Shown piece by piece: positions 14,741-21,933 of a stretch of 34,930 nucleotides of DNA (its first letter is position 1; every line of letters starts with the position of its first letter). This DNA is from Clostridia bacterium (GTDB taxonomy: Bacteria > Bacillota_A > Clostridia > Oscillospirales > CAG-272), in the NCBI GenBank assembly GCA_017632155.1, contig JAGBRZ010000099.1:1-34930 (forward strand). The letters are read 5' to 3'. Below the pieces are notes generated by a model. The model worked only from the letters and a program-made list of their open reading frames with translations. It searched no databases and was not told where the DNA came from. Both the position numbers and the translations under genes were made by a program.

Positions 14741-16447
14741 ATGATGAATATTCCGCGTCCCGAACATCCGCGTCCTGATTTTTACCGTGCCGATTGGATA
14801 AACCTTAACGGCGAGTGGGAATTCCACGAGGATTACAGCCGCTCCGGCAGAGCGCGCAAGCTCTACCACGCCGATGCCGCACTTGACTCGAAGATCACCG
14901 TCCCCTTCTGCCGTGAAAGCGTGCTTTCGGGACTTGGCCACACCGATTTCTGCGAGTGCGTTTGGTACCGCAAGGCTATAACTCTTCCCGAGGGTTGGAA
15001 TAACGGCAGCGACAGAATCCTGCTCCACATCGGCGCTTGCGACTACAAGACCGAAGTTTGGGTCAATGGCAAGAACGTCTGCAATCACGTTGGCGGTTAC
15101 GTTCCCGTAAATGCAGACATCACCGATGCTCTCGAGGCGGGTGAAAATATCATCACGGTTTGCGCCGACGATATTATCCGTTCGGGAAATCAGCCCGGCG
15201 GTAAGCAGTGCCCCGAATGGGCTTCCCACGGCTGTTCTTACACCAGAACCACGGGTATCTGGCAGACCGTTTGGCTCGAGCGCGTTCCCGCTTCCTACAT
15301 AAAGAATTTTAAGGTCTACACAGACATTCACGCGGGTACCGTTACCGTTTCGGTCAATGCTATTGGCGCGGAGGGCAAATCCGTCAAGGTTGCTACCTCT
15401 TATAATTCCGAGTGCACCGGATGCGCCGAAGCTATCGTTGGCAGCGGAATCGCAACCGTGACCGTTAAGCTTTCGAAGGTTGAGCTTTGGGAGATCGGCG
15501 CGGGCAGACTTTACGATATGACCATAACACTTGGTGATGACAAGGTCGACACATATTTCGGTATGCGCTCGGTCGAGGTCAAGGAAGGATTCCTCTACCT
15601 CAACGGAAAGTGCGTATTCCAGCGACTCATCCTCGATCAGGGCTTCTATCCCGACGGAATCTATACCGCACGTTGCGAGGAAGAGCTTCTGAACGACATC
15701 AAGCGTTCGGTTGCTTGCGGATTTGACGGCGCAAGACTTCACCAGAAGATCTTTGAGCCCCGCTTCCTCTACCATTGCGACCGCGAGGGCTACATTGTTT
15801 GGGGCGAGCACGGAAACTGGGGACTTGACATCGCGCGCGCGGATGCGTGGGCAAACTTCATCCCCGAGTGGGTTGAGTGCCTTGAGCGCGACTTCAACCA
15901 CCCCGCGATCATCGGTTGGTGTCCCCTCAACGAAACGCAGAAGAATCAGGATCCCGATTTTGTACGCGCTCTCGGTGCCGTAAACCGCGCGTTTGACCCG
16001 ACCCGTGCCTACATTGACACATCGGGATGGACCCACGTTCACCACGTTTCCGACTTTATGGACGTTCACGATTACGATCAGAATCCCGAAACCTTCCGCG
16101 CAAGATACGAGGATATGCGAGTTAACGGCACTCTTCAGGGCATGCCGCGCAACCACTTCGGCTACACCACCACCTTCGTTTCCGAGTACGGCGGAATCCG
16201 CTGGGCTCCCGAAGGAGCAGGTTGGGGCTACGGCAACGCACCGAAGACGGGTGAGGAGTTCATTGAGAGATTCAAGGGACTCACCGACGCTCTCCTTGAT
16301 AACCCCGCAATCGGCGGCCTTTGCTACACTCAGCTCACAGACGTTGAGCAGGAAGTCAACGGACTTTACACCTATGACCGCGAAGTCAAATTCGATCCCG
16401 CGATCTTCAAGGCAATCCTTCAGCGTAAGGCGGCTTGTGAGGAGTAA
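14741..16447 (+). CDS. Glycoside hydrolase family 2 enzyme (beta-galactosidase/beta-glucuronidase type)
   Basis: The start at 14741 follows a GCGAGGAAA site; an earlier in-frame ATG overlaps the promoter. The 568-residue product has the GH2 sugar-binding jelly roll (WINLNGEWEFHED, VWVNGKNV), an Ig-like domain and the TIM barrel. Glu398 in CPLNETQ is the expected acid/base and Glu482 in VSEYGG the nucleophile. No signal peptide is visible, so it acts on imported oligosaccharides in the cytoplasm. It lacks the extra C-terminal domains of large LacZ enzymes. The sugar cannot be fixed from sequence. The dehydrogenase gene follows 26 bases later. Confidence 0.92.
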   Translation: MMNIPRPEHPRPDFYRADWINLNGEWEFHEDYSRSGRARKLYHADAALDSKITVPFCRESVLSGLGHTDFCECVWYRKAITLPEGWNNGSDRILLHIGACDYKTEVWVNGKNVCNHVGGYVPVNADITDALEAGENIITVCADDIIRSGNQPGGKQCPEWASHGCSYTRTTGIWQTVWLERVPASYIKNFKVYTDIHAGTVTVSVNAIGAEGKSVKVATSYNSECTGCAEAIVGSGIATVTVKLSKVELWEIGAGRLYDMTITLGDDKVDTYFGMRSVEVKEGFLYLNGKCVFQRLILDQGFYPDGIYTARCEEELLNDIKRSVACGFDGARLHQKIFEPRFLYHCDREGYIVWGEHGNWGLDIARADAWANFIPEWVECLERDFNHPAIIGWCPLNETQKNQDPDFVRALGAVNRAFDPTRAYIDTSGWTHVHHVSDFMDVHDYDQNPETFRARYEDMRVNGTLQGMPRNHFGYTTTFVSEYGGIRWAPEGAGWGYGNAPKTGEEFIERFKGLTDALLDNPAIGGLCYTQLTDVEQEVNGLYTYDREVKFDPAIFKAILQRKAACEE

Positions 16448-16473
16448 AATATAACAGAAAAGGTAACATAAAA

Positions 16474-17535
16474 ATGAGCGAAAAAATGATGGCTGCCGTG
16501 CTTTGCGGCGACAGAGATCTTCAGTATAAAGAAACCGAAAAGCCCTCCCCGAAGGCGGGTGAGGTGCTTGTTCGCGTCCGTGCAAGCGGTATTTGCGGCT
16601 CGGATATTCCGCGTGTTCTCCATAAGGGCGCGCATTTCTTCCCGATCATTCTCGGCCACGAGTTTTCGGGCGAGATCGCGGCTCTTGGCGAGGGAGTTGA
16701 AGGGTTTGAGATCGGCGACCGCGTTTCGGGCGCGCCTCTCAAGCCTTGCGGAAAGTGCCGCGATTGCCAGAAGGGCAATTATTCCCTCTGCAAGCACTAT
16801 TCCTTCATCGGCTCGCGCGAAAACGGAAGCTTTGCGCAGTACGTTTGCATCCCCGCGCAGAACGCGATCAAGTTCGATAAGAGCGTTTCATTCGAGCAGG
16901 GCGCAATGTTCGAGCCCTCAACCGTAGCTCTCCACGGCGTGCTCCTCAACGAGTGCGCGGGCGGCGAGTACGTTGCCGTTTGCGGCGGCGGAACCATCGG
17001 TCTTTTCACCGCGCAGTGGGCAAAGATCTTCGGCGCGAAGAAGGTAGTCGTAATCGACATCATCGACGAAAGACTTGAGCTCGCAAAGAAGCTCGGTGCG
17101 GACGATGGATTCAACTCCACCGACCCCGATTTTGCCGAAAAGATCAAGGCTTACACGGGCGGTCAGGGATTTGGCGCAGTATATGAAACTGCGGGCAGCC
17201 CCGTGACCATGAAAATGGCGTTCGAGCTTGCGGCAAACAAGGCTCACGTCTGCTTCATCGGCACTCCCCACACAGACGTAACCTTCACGCCCAAGATGTG
17301 GGAGAACCTCAACCGCAAGGAATTCCGCCTTGTCGGCTCTTGGATGAGCTATTCCGCACCCTTCCCGGGCAAGGAATGGGAGCTCACCGCCGCTTGCTTC
17401 TCCGACGGCAGACTCAAATATGACGACGGACTCGTCTTCGCCAAATACCCCCTCGCAAAGGCTTGGGATGCATTTGAGCTCTATCTCACCCCCGGCGCGG
17501 TGAAGGGTAGAATTTTGCTTGTTGACGAGGATTAA
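16474..17535 (+). CDS. Zinc-dependent medium-chain alcohol/sugar-alcohol dehydrogenase
   Basis: The 353-residue product carries the catalytic zinc site (GICGSDI with Cys41, and GHEFSGEI with the His/Glu pair). It also has the four-Cys structural zinc lobe (PCGKCRDCQKGNYSLC) and a Rossmann fold CGGGTIGLFTAQWAK. It resembles galactitol-1-phosphate or L-iditol dehydrogenases, oxidising sugar alcohols with NAD(P). Its place behind a GH2 glycosidase suggests it handles the released sugar or a derivative. The stop is immediately followed by a fragment of repeat R1. Confidence 0.92.
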   Translation: MSEKMMAAVLCGDRDLQYKETEKPSPKAGEVLVRVRASGICGSDIPRVLHKGAHFFPIILGHEFSGEIAALGEGVEGFEIGDRVSGAPLKPCGKCRDCQKGNYSLCKHYSFIGSRENGSFAQYVCIPAQNAIKFDKSVSFEQGAMFEPSTVALHGVLLNECAGGEYVAVCGGGTIGLFTAQWAKIFGAKKVVVIDIIDERLELAKKLGADDGFNSTDPDFAEKIKAYTGGQGFGAVYETAGSPVTMKMAFELAANKAHVCFIGTPHTDVTFTPKMWENLNRKEFRLVGSWMSYSAPFPGKEWELTAACFSDGRLKYDDGLVFAKYPLAKAWDAFELYLTPGAVKGRILLVDED

Positions 17536-17567
17536 AGTGGTCAGTGGTTAGTGGACAGAAAGACGCG
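17536..17567 (+). repeat. Truncated R1 repeat (leading end only)
   Basis: The sequence begins at the base after the dehydrogenase stop with AGTGGTCAGTGG and ends with ACAGAAAGACGCG. It matches the leading end of the full R1 copies at 34591 and, reversed, 27994. The rest of R1 is missing. Confidence 0.75.
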
Positions 17568-17623
17568 ATTGATAATTTAATTTTGATTTTCGCATTCCAT
17601 TGTGCCGGTATATAATTTAATAA

Positions 17624-17668
17624 AAATAACTCGGATATTTGAAGTTTCCTTCAATATCCGAGTTATTT
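17624..17668. terminator. Strong bidirectional terminator
   Basis: A stem of about 20 bp (AAATAACTCGGATATT paired with AATATCCGAGTTATTT, extended by GAAG/CTTC) lies between convergent genes, with A/T runs on both sides. Confidence 0.88.
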
Positions 17669-17706
17669 ATATCAATTTTCTAACAAAGTGATGGTATTTA
17701 ACCGAA

Positions 17707-18159
17707 TTACGCCGTGGGGGTATTATCGCTTGTGCTCTGCGCGACTATGCCATCTACCGCCGCCACAGCCGAAGGATGTACCTCTTCCTCATACCCCACC
17801 GTCGGTGCAGTCATTATCCCAAAGCTGACTGCTATGGCGTTGTTCACTCTGTCCATCATCTCGTCATCAAGATGTCCCATCCGCTCGCGCAGGCGGCGTT
17901 TGTCAAGTGTACGTATCTGCTCCAGCAGTATCACCGAATCCCGCGCAAGTCCCGCGCGCTCGGCGTATATGTCGATATGTGTGGGCAGGCGCGTTTTGCT
18001 CATTCTTGAAGTGATCGCCGCGGCTATGACCGTCGGACTGTATTTGTTGCCAACGTCGTTTTGTATTATCAGAACGGGGCGCAGTCCGCCCTGCTCCGAA
18101 CCGACCACCGGCGAAAGATCGGCGTAATATATATCCCCTCTGCGGATCTGCGAATTCAT
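17707..18159 (-). CDS. mazF: MazF/PemK-family endoribonuclease, solitary
   Basis: Residues 1-118 match the MazF/EndoA fold: [20 protein letters not shown], then the catalytic Arg27 and Thr50 (AAAITSRM), and [13 protein letters not shown]. The family cleaves mRNA at short specific sequences in the cytoplasm. A tail of about 30 residues rich in Ala, Ser and Thr extends beyond the usual 116-120. The ATG has an AGGAAGAGG site. No antitoxin gene lies upstream: the 180 bases before it hold no plausible coding frame. The antitoxin may be encoded elsewhere, as is common for clostridial ndoA-like genes separated from ndoAI. Confidence 0.9.
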   Translation of the reverse strand: MNSQIRRGDIYYADLSPVVGSEQGGLRPVLIIQNDVGNKYSPTVIAAAITSRMSKTRLPTHIDIYAERAGLARDSVILLEQIRTLDKRRLRERMGHLDDEMMDRVNNAIAVSFGIMTAPTVGYEEEVHPSAVAAVDGIVAQSTSDNTPTA

Positions 18160-18285
18160 TTTCTTCCTCTTCCTTTCCTCGTTCTGTCAATATTCTTGAC
18201 CGCGCGTTTGCGTTTCAAACACCGAAGAAAACTTTCCCTCTTGGAAATTTTTCCTCATTGTCAGTATATGTCGAAGGAAAAGATA

Positions 18286-18314
18286 TTGACTTTGCGCGGG
18301 GATGGTGATATAAT
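18286..18314 (+). promoter_or_regulatory. Promoter of the GDPD gene
   Basis: TTGACT (18286-18291) and TATAAT (18309-18314) are spaced by 17 bases. Confidence 0.85.
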
Positions 18315-18342
18315 TATAAAAACACCACCAGGAGGATCAGCT

Positions 18343-19152
18343 ATGAATTACTGGACACTATCTAAAGATAACATATACGTTGCCGCGCACCGCGGTTGGA
18401 GCACCATCTACCCCGAAAACACCCTCCTCGCCTTCAAAAAGGCTATTGAGATCGGCGTTGACCAGATCGAAACCGACGTCCGCATCACCCGTGACGGCGA
18501 GCTTGTCTGTATCCACGATGCCACAGTCGATCGCACCACCAACGGCACAGGCAAGGTTTGCGAAAAGAATCTTGCGGAGCTCAAGACCCTTGATGCGGGC
18601 TCTTGGAAGGGCGCAGAGTTTGCGGGCGAGCGCATCCCCACTTTCATCGAATTTATGGAGCTCGTCAAGGATCATCCCACAATGACCCTCGACATTGAGC
18701 TCAAGGAATACCCCATCGGCGGCAATGAGGCAGTTGCTTACGAGGTTTGCGACCGAGTTATGAAGATCATCGACGATTACGGCTTCACCGACCGCGTTGT
18801 TATCAACACCTTCAACGGCACTCTCCACGAATATATGGAGGAAAAATACGGCTCGAAGTATCGCCGCCACATCTACTATCCCCTCACCCATATGGGCAAG
18901 GTCAAGCGCGACCCCTACACCTCGTCTGCATACTGCTGCTGCATGTTCCGCGCGCTGTATAGCCCCATCAATATGGCGACAAAGGAAGAATTCGACCGTA
19001 TGGCAGCCCTCGGAATCCAGCCCTGGGCACCCGCGGGAGTCAAGACTCAGGAGCACGTTGACGAAGTAATCGCCTGCGGCGGTACTCTCATCACCTGCAA
19101 TAACCCCGATGAGATCCTTGAGTTTTTGCGTAACAGAGGAAAGCATCAATAA
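18343..19152 (+). CDS. Glycerophosphodiester phosphodiesterase family protein
   Basis: The start at 18343 has AGGAGG 8 bases ahead; longer upstream frames overlap the promoter and mazF. The 269-residue TIM barrel has the GDPD signature: AHRGW with His16, PENT with Glu25, IETDV with Glu43 and Asp45, and HD with His58. It hydrolyses glycerophosphodiesters to glycerol-3-phosphate and an alcohol, with a divalent metal. No signal peptide is present, so it is the cytoplasmic type. It is a single-gene unit closed by a terminator at 19166. Confidence 0.94.
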   Translation: MNYWTLSKDNIYVAAHRGWSTIYPENTLLAFKKAIEIGVDQIETDVRITRDGELVCIHDATVDRTTNGTGKVCEKNLAELKTLDAGSWKGAEFAGERIPTFIEFMELVKDHPTMTLDIELKEYPIGGNEAVAYEVCDRVMKIIDDYGFTDRVVINTFNGTLHEYMEEKYGSKYRRHIYYPLTHMGKVKRDPYTSSAYCCCMFRALYSPINMATKEEFDRMAALGIQPWAPAGVKTQEHVDEVIACGGTLITCNNPDEILEFLRNRGKHQ

Positions 19153-19165
19153 GTGTCACTATGCT

Positions 19166-19190
19166 AAAATCCCGACAAAGTCGGGATTTT
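19166..19190 (+). terminator. Terminator after the GDPD gene
   Basis: A perfect 11-bp stem (AAAATCCCGAC / GTCGGGATTTT) closes a loop AAA, followed by a T-rich tail. The same hairpin sequence recurs at 27995-28023 after the rubrerythrin gene. Confidence 0.93.
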
Positions 19191-19233
19191 CCTCTTTTTT
19201 TCTCAAAATCTCAAACAATATTCCCCGAAAAAC

Positions 19234-19262
19234 TTGATTTCTTAACAAAAAAAGTGTATAAT
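19234..19262 (+). promoter_or_regulatory. Promoter of fba
   Basis: TTGATT (19234-19239) and TATAAT (19257-19262) are spaced by 17 bases, 38 bases before the start codon. Confidence 0.82.
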
Positions 19263-19300
19263 ATAGAGTGGAAATAAATTAACTCACAAGGAGATTTAAA

Positions 19301-20260
19301 ATGGCACTTGTAACAACCAAGGAAATGTTCAAGAAGGCTTATGCCGGCGGCTATGCTATCGGCGCTTTCAACATTAACAACATGGAGATCATTCAGGCTA
19401 TCACCGAGGCTGCTGCTGAGGAAAAGTCCCCCGTCGTTCTCCAGGTTTCCGCAGGCGCACGTAAGTATGCTAAGCACGCATACCTTATGGGCCTTGCTCG
19501 CGCAGCAGTTGAGGACAGCGGCGTTGATTTCGCTCTTCACCTTGACCACGGCGCAGATTTTGAGATCTGTAAGTCCTGCATCGACGGCGGTTTCACCTCC
19601 GTTATGATCGACGGTTCTCATTTCGATTACGAAGACAATATCGCTCTGACCAAGAAGGTCGTTGAGTACGCCCATGCACGCGGATGCGTTGTTGAGGGTG
19701 AGCTCGGCGTTCTTGCAGGCGTTGAGGATGACGTTGTAGCTGAGCACTCCTCCTACACCCGTCCCGAAGAGGTTGAGGATTTCGTAACCCGCACCGGCGT
19801 TGACTCCCTCGCAATCTCGATCGGTACCTCCCACGGCGCATACAAGTTCACTCCCGCACAGTGCACCAGAAACGAGAAGGGCATCCTTGTTCCTCCTCCT
19901 CTCCGCTTTGACATTCTCGAAGAGATCGGCAAGCGCCTTCCCGAGTTCCCCATTGTTCTCCACGGCGCATCCTCCGTTCCCCAGGAATACGTTGCAGAGA
20001 TCAATGCTCTCGGCGGTCAGCTCCCCGATGCAGTAGGCATTCCCGAGGAGCAGCTTCGCCGCGCAGCTCAGATGGCTGTTTGTAAGATCAACATCGACTC
20101 TGACATCCGTCTTGCTATGACCGCAGGCATCCGCCGTGTTCTTACCAACACTCCCGCAGCATTCGACCCCAGAGATTACCTCAAGGTCGCTCGCGAGGAA
20201 GTCAAGAAGATGGTCAAGCACAAGATCGTCAACGTTCTCGGCTCTTCCAATACTCTTTAA
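19301..20260 (+). CDS. fba: Class II fructose-1,6-bisphosphate aldolase
   Basis: The 319-residue product begins MALVTTKEMFKKAYAGGYAIGAFN-like and has the zinc and active-site segments LHLDHGADFE (Asp82, His83), MIDGSHFDYEDN, VEGELG, LHGASSVP and KINIDSDIR. It splits fructose-1,6-bisphosphate into dihydroxyacetone phosphate and glyceraldehyde-3-phosphate in the cytoplasm. Codon choice differs from its neighbours: Ala is mostly GCA/GCT, with few GCG. This fits a highly expressed glycolytic gene. AAGGAG lies before the ATG. It is monocistronic between its own promoter and terminator. Confidence 0.97.
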   Translation: MALVTTKEMFKKAYAGGYAIGAFNINNMEIIQAITEAAAEEKSPVVLQVSAGARKYAKHAYLMGLARAAVEDSGVDFALHLDHGADFEICKSCIDGGFTSVMIDGSHFDYEDNIALTKKVVEYAHARGCVVEGELGVLAGVEDDVVAEHSSYTRPEEVEDFVTRTGVDSLAISIGTSHGAYKFTPAQCTRNEKGILVPPPLRFDILEEIGKRLPEFPIVLHGASSVPQEYVAEINALGGQLPDAVGIPEEQLRRAAQMAVCKINIDSDIRLAMTAGIRRVLTNTPAAFDPRDYLKVAREEVKKMVKHKIVNVLGSSNTL

Positions 20261-20271
20261 TTTCGTTTGCG

Positions 20272-20304
20272 GAGCAACGTCTTTTTGGCGTTGCTCTGTT
20301 TTTT
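20272..20304 (+). terminator. Terminator after fba
   Basis: An 8-bp stem GAGCAACG / CGTTGCTC is followed by a T run. Confidence 0.92.
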
Positions 20305-20321
20305 GTATTATTTACTTTGAT

Positions 20322-20761
20322 AAGCACTTGATTTAGTGCATTACAGACTCCGCCACCCCTCATCCCCCGCTCACGCGGTCCTCCTTCTCCCAAGATCCGG
20401 GAGAAGGCTAAAAGTTAGTGCAAACCTCTTTTAGTATTCAGCGAACTCCGTATCAGCTTAACTTATTGAAAGCAAATAGGAATTTTTTATTAAAATAATT
20501 GAGCGCTCGAGGCGGAGCTTGTACTAAATTTTTTACAATAAAATATTCCTATTTAACCAACTGAATTATAGCATTTAATATAATTCGCCGTACAAATAAG
20601 CGGATATTATCCTATTCCGTCGAGTCTGACGGTTTTTCGCCTAAAAACAGATGCGTAAGCCGGCGAGGCAGAATCGACTGTTCGCCGTTAGGCGAACTAA
20701 GCCTTCTCCCGGATCTTGGGAGAAGGTGTCAGCCCTTGGGGCTGACGGATGAGGGGTGGCG
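20322..20761. repeat. Palindromic element A (upstream of the DUF559 gene)
   Basis: Terminal inverted repeats consist of a perfect 15-bp outer block (20351-20365 against 20747-20761) and a perfect 26-bp inner block (20383-20408 against 20701-20726). The inner block is itself a hairpin CCTTCTCCC / GGGAGAAGG. Between the two blocks each arm carries a different small hairpin: CCGC/GCGG on the left and GTCAGCCC-TTG-GGGCTGAC on the right. The AT-rich core pairs again (20474-20497 with 20531-20554). The leading 30 bases from 20322 are shared with element B and the relic at 32441. It contains no gene and ends 29 bases before the DUF559 start. Confidence 0.85.
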
Positions 20762-20790
20762 CCGTTTGCACACAACGAAGGAGAGAGCAG

Positions 20791-21156
20791 ATGTATAAAA
20801 GCACAAAAAATTTCAAGCTCACTCATATTTCGCAAGTGCTCAGATCAAATATGACACCAGAAGAAAATCATCTTTGGTATGATTTTTTCAAAAAACTTCC
20901 AATAACTGTGCATAGGCAAAAAGTTATAGGAAAATACGTTGCCGATTTTTATATTTCCGAAGCCAAATTGGTTATAGAACTTGACGGCAAACAGCACCTG
21001 CGTCCACAGAATGCAGAAGCTGACAGAATTAGGGACGCATATTTCGAAAGCATCGGAATTATGGTGTTAAGATATAAAAATCGCCAAGTAAATGATTATT
21101 TTGAAAGCATTTGCAAGGATATTTTAAAGCATATCAAAATAAGAACCGAATTTTAG
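20791..21156 (+). CDS. DUF559 (Vsr-like) endonuclease-domain protein
   Basis: The start at 20791 is preceded by GAAGGAGAG; an earlier in-frame ATG at 20749 lies inside the palindromic element. The 121-residue product matches DUF559 over its length: HRQKVIGKYVADFYI with Asp52, then VIELDGKQH with Glu63, Asp65 and His69, and a final VLRYKNRQV. These belong to the PD-(D/E)xK/Vsr nuclease fold. DNA nicking or cleavage is expected but the family function is not established. The gene is distinctly AT-rich compared with its neighbours, suggesting transfer. It directly follows element A, and could be its mobilising nuclease or simply a resident of it. Confidence 0.88.
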   Translation: MYKSTKNFKLTHISQVLRSNMTPEENHLWYDFFKKLPITVHRQKVIGKYVADFYISEAKLVIELDGKQHLRPQNAEADRIRDAYFESIGIMVLRYKNRQVNDYFESICKDILKHIKIRTEF

Positions 21157-21179
21157 AACGACATAATAGGAGAAAAAAC

Positions 21180-21932
21180 ATGATCAAATACGGAATTCAT
21201 ACGGGCAAGCAGCACGCTGACCCGACTGCAATATTTGAGGCGATCAAGCGCGCGGGCTTTGACTCGGTTCTCATCAGCCTCAGCGGCACTTTTGACAATG
21301 AAAAACAGGCAGAGATCATCCGCCGCGTTGGTCTTGACATCGACAACTGCCACGCTCCCTGGGACAATATCAATCACTTTTGGCGCGACAATCTCAACGG
21401 TCAGGGCGCTTTTGAGATGCTCCGCGACAACCTCATCGAGTGCGGAAAGCTCGGTATTCCCCGCGCTGTATGGCACGTTTCCGCGGGCAACAACTATCCC
21501 CCCATCTCGCAGATCGGTATGGACAGAGTTGCAAAGCTTATCGAGGTTGCAGATAATGCAAACGTCGATATTTGTCTTGAAAACCAGAGATTCTTCCACT
21601 TCATCGACTACATATATGCGCATCTTGACTGCCCGCGCCTCAAATTCTGCTATGACAGCGGACACGAGGCTTGCTTCTCGCTGACCAAGCTTGCACTCCC
21701 GAAATACAGACACAAGCTCGCGGCACTCCACTTGCACGATAATAGCGGCGTTTACAATGAGGACAGCCATCTTCTCCCCGGCAGAGGCACGGGCGTCGAT
21801 TGGGATTACGTTCGCAAGAATCTTGAAGGATATGAGGGAATCATTTCGCTTGAGGTCAAGAGAATTCCCGAAATGAGCCTTGATGAATTCTACACAGCGG
21901 CTTATGAGTCGGCAAAATTTGTTAAATCGTAA
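21180..21932 (+). CDS. Sugar phosphate isomerase/epimerase-like TIM barrel (1)
   Basis: The start at 21180 follows TAGGAGAA and gives 250 residues. The xylose-isomerase-like TIM barrel is recognised by CHAPWDN, the metal-ligand segments CLENQRF (Glu), CYDSGHEA (Asp/His), ALHLHDN and the final ISLEVKR (Glu). Family members interconvert or dehydrate sugars with a divalent metal in the cytoplasm; the exact substrate cannot be read. It lies 23 bases after the DUF559 gene and 1 base before the beta-helix lipoprotein gene. Its partner gene in this cluster is the similar barrel at 23986. Confidence 0.85.
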   Translation: MIKYGIHTGKQHADPTAIFEAIKRAGFDSVLISLSGTFDNEKQAEIIRRVGLDIDNCHAPWDNINHFWRDNLNGQGAFEMLRDNLIECGKLGIPRAVWHVSAGNNYPPISQIGMDRVAKLIEVADNANVDICLENQRFFHFIDYIYAHLDCPRLKFCYDSGHEACFSLTKLALPKYRHKLAALHLHDNSGVYNEDSHLLPGRGTGVDWDYVRKNLEGYEGIISLEVKRIPEMSLDEFYTAAYESAKFVKS

Positions 21933-21933
21933 A

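Noticed and set aside
14570..16585. 671-residue minus-strand frame opposite the GH2 gene
   Set aside because: It fully overlaps a clear GH2 gene with both catalytic glutamates; the frame is open because of codon bias.
18160..18342. Antitoxin gene for mazF
   Set aside because: The only frame here runs into mazF in another phase and lacks antitoxin features.
20749..20790. Upstream ATG for the DUF559 gene
   Set aside because: It falls inside the inverted repeat and adds unconserved residues; the ATG at 20791 has a proper GAAGGAGAG site.
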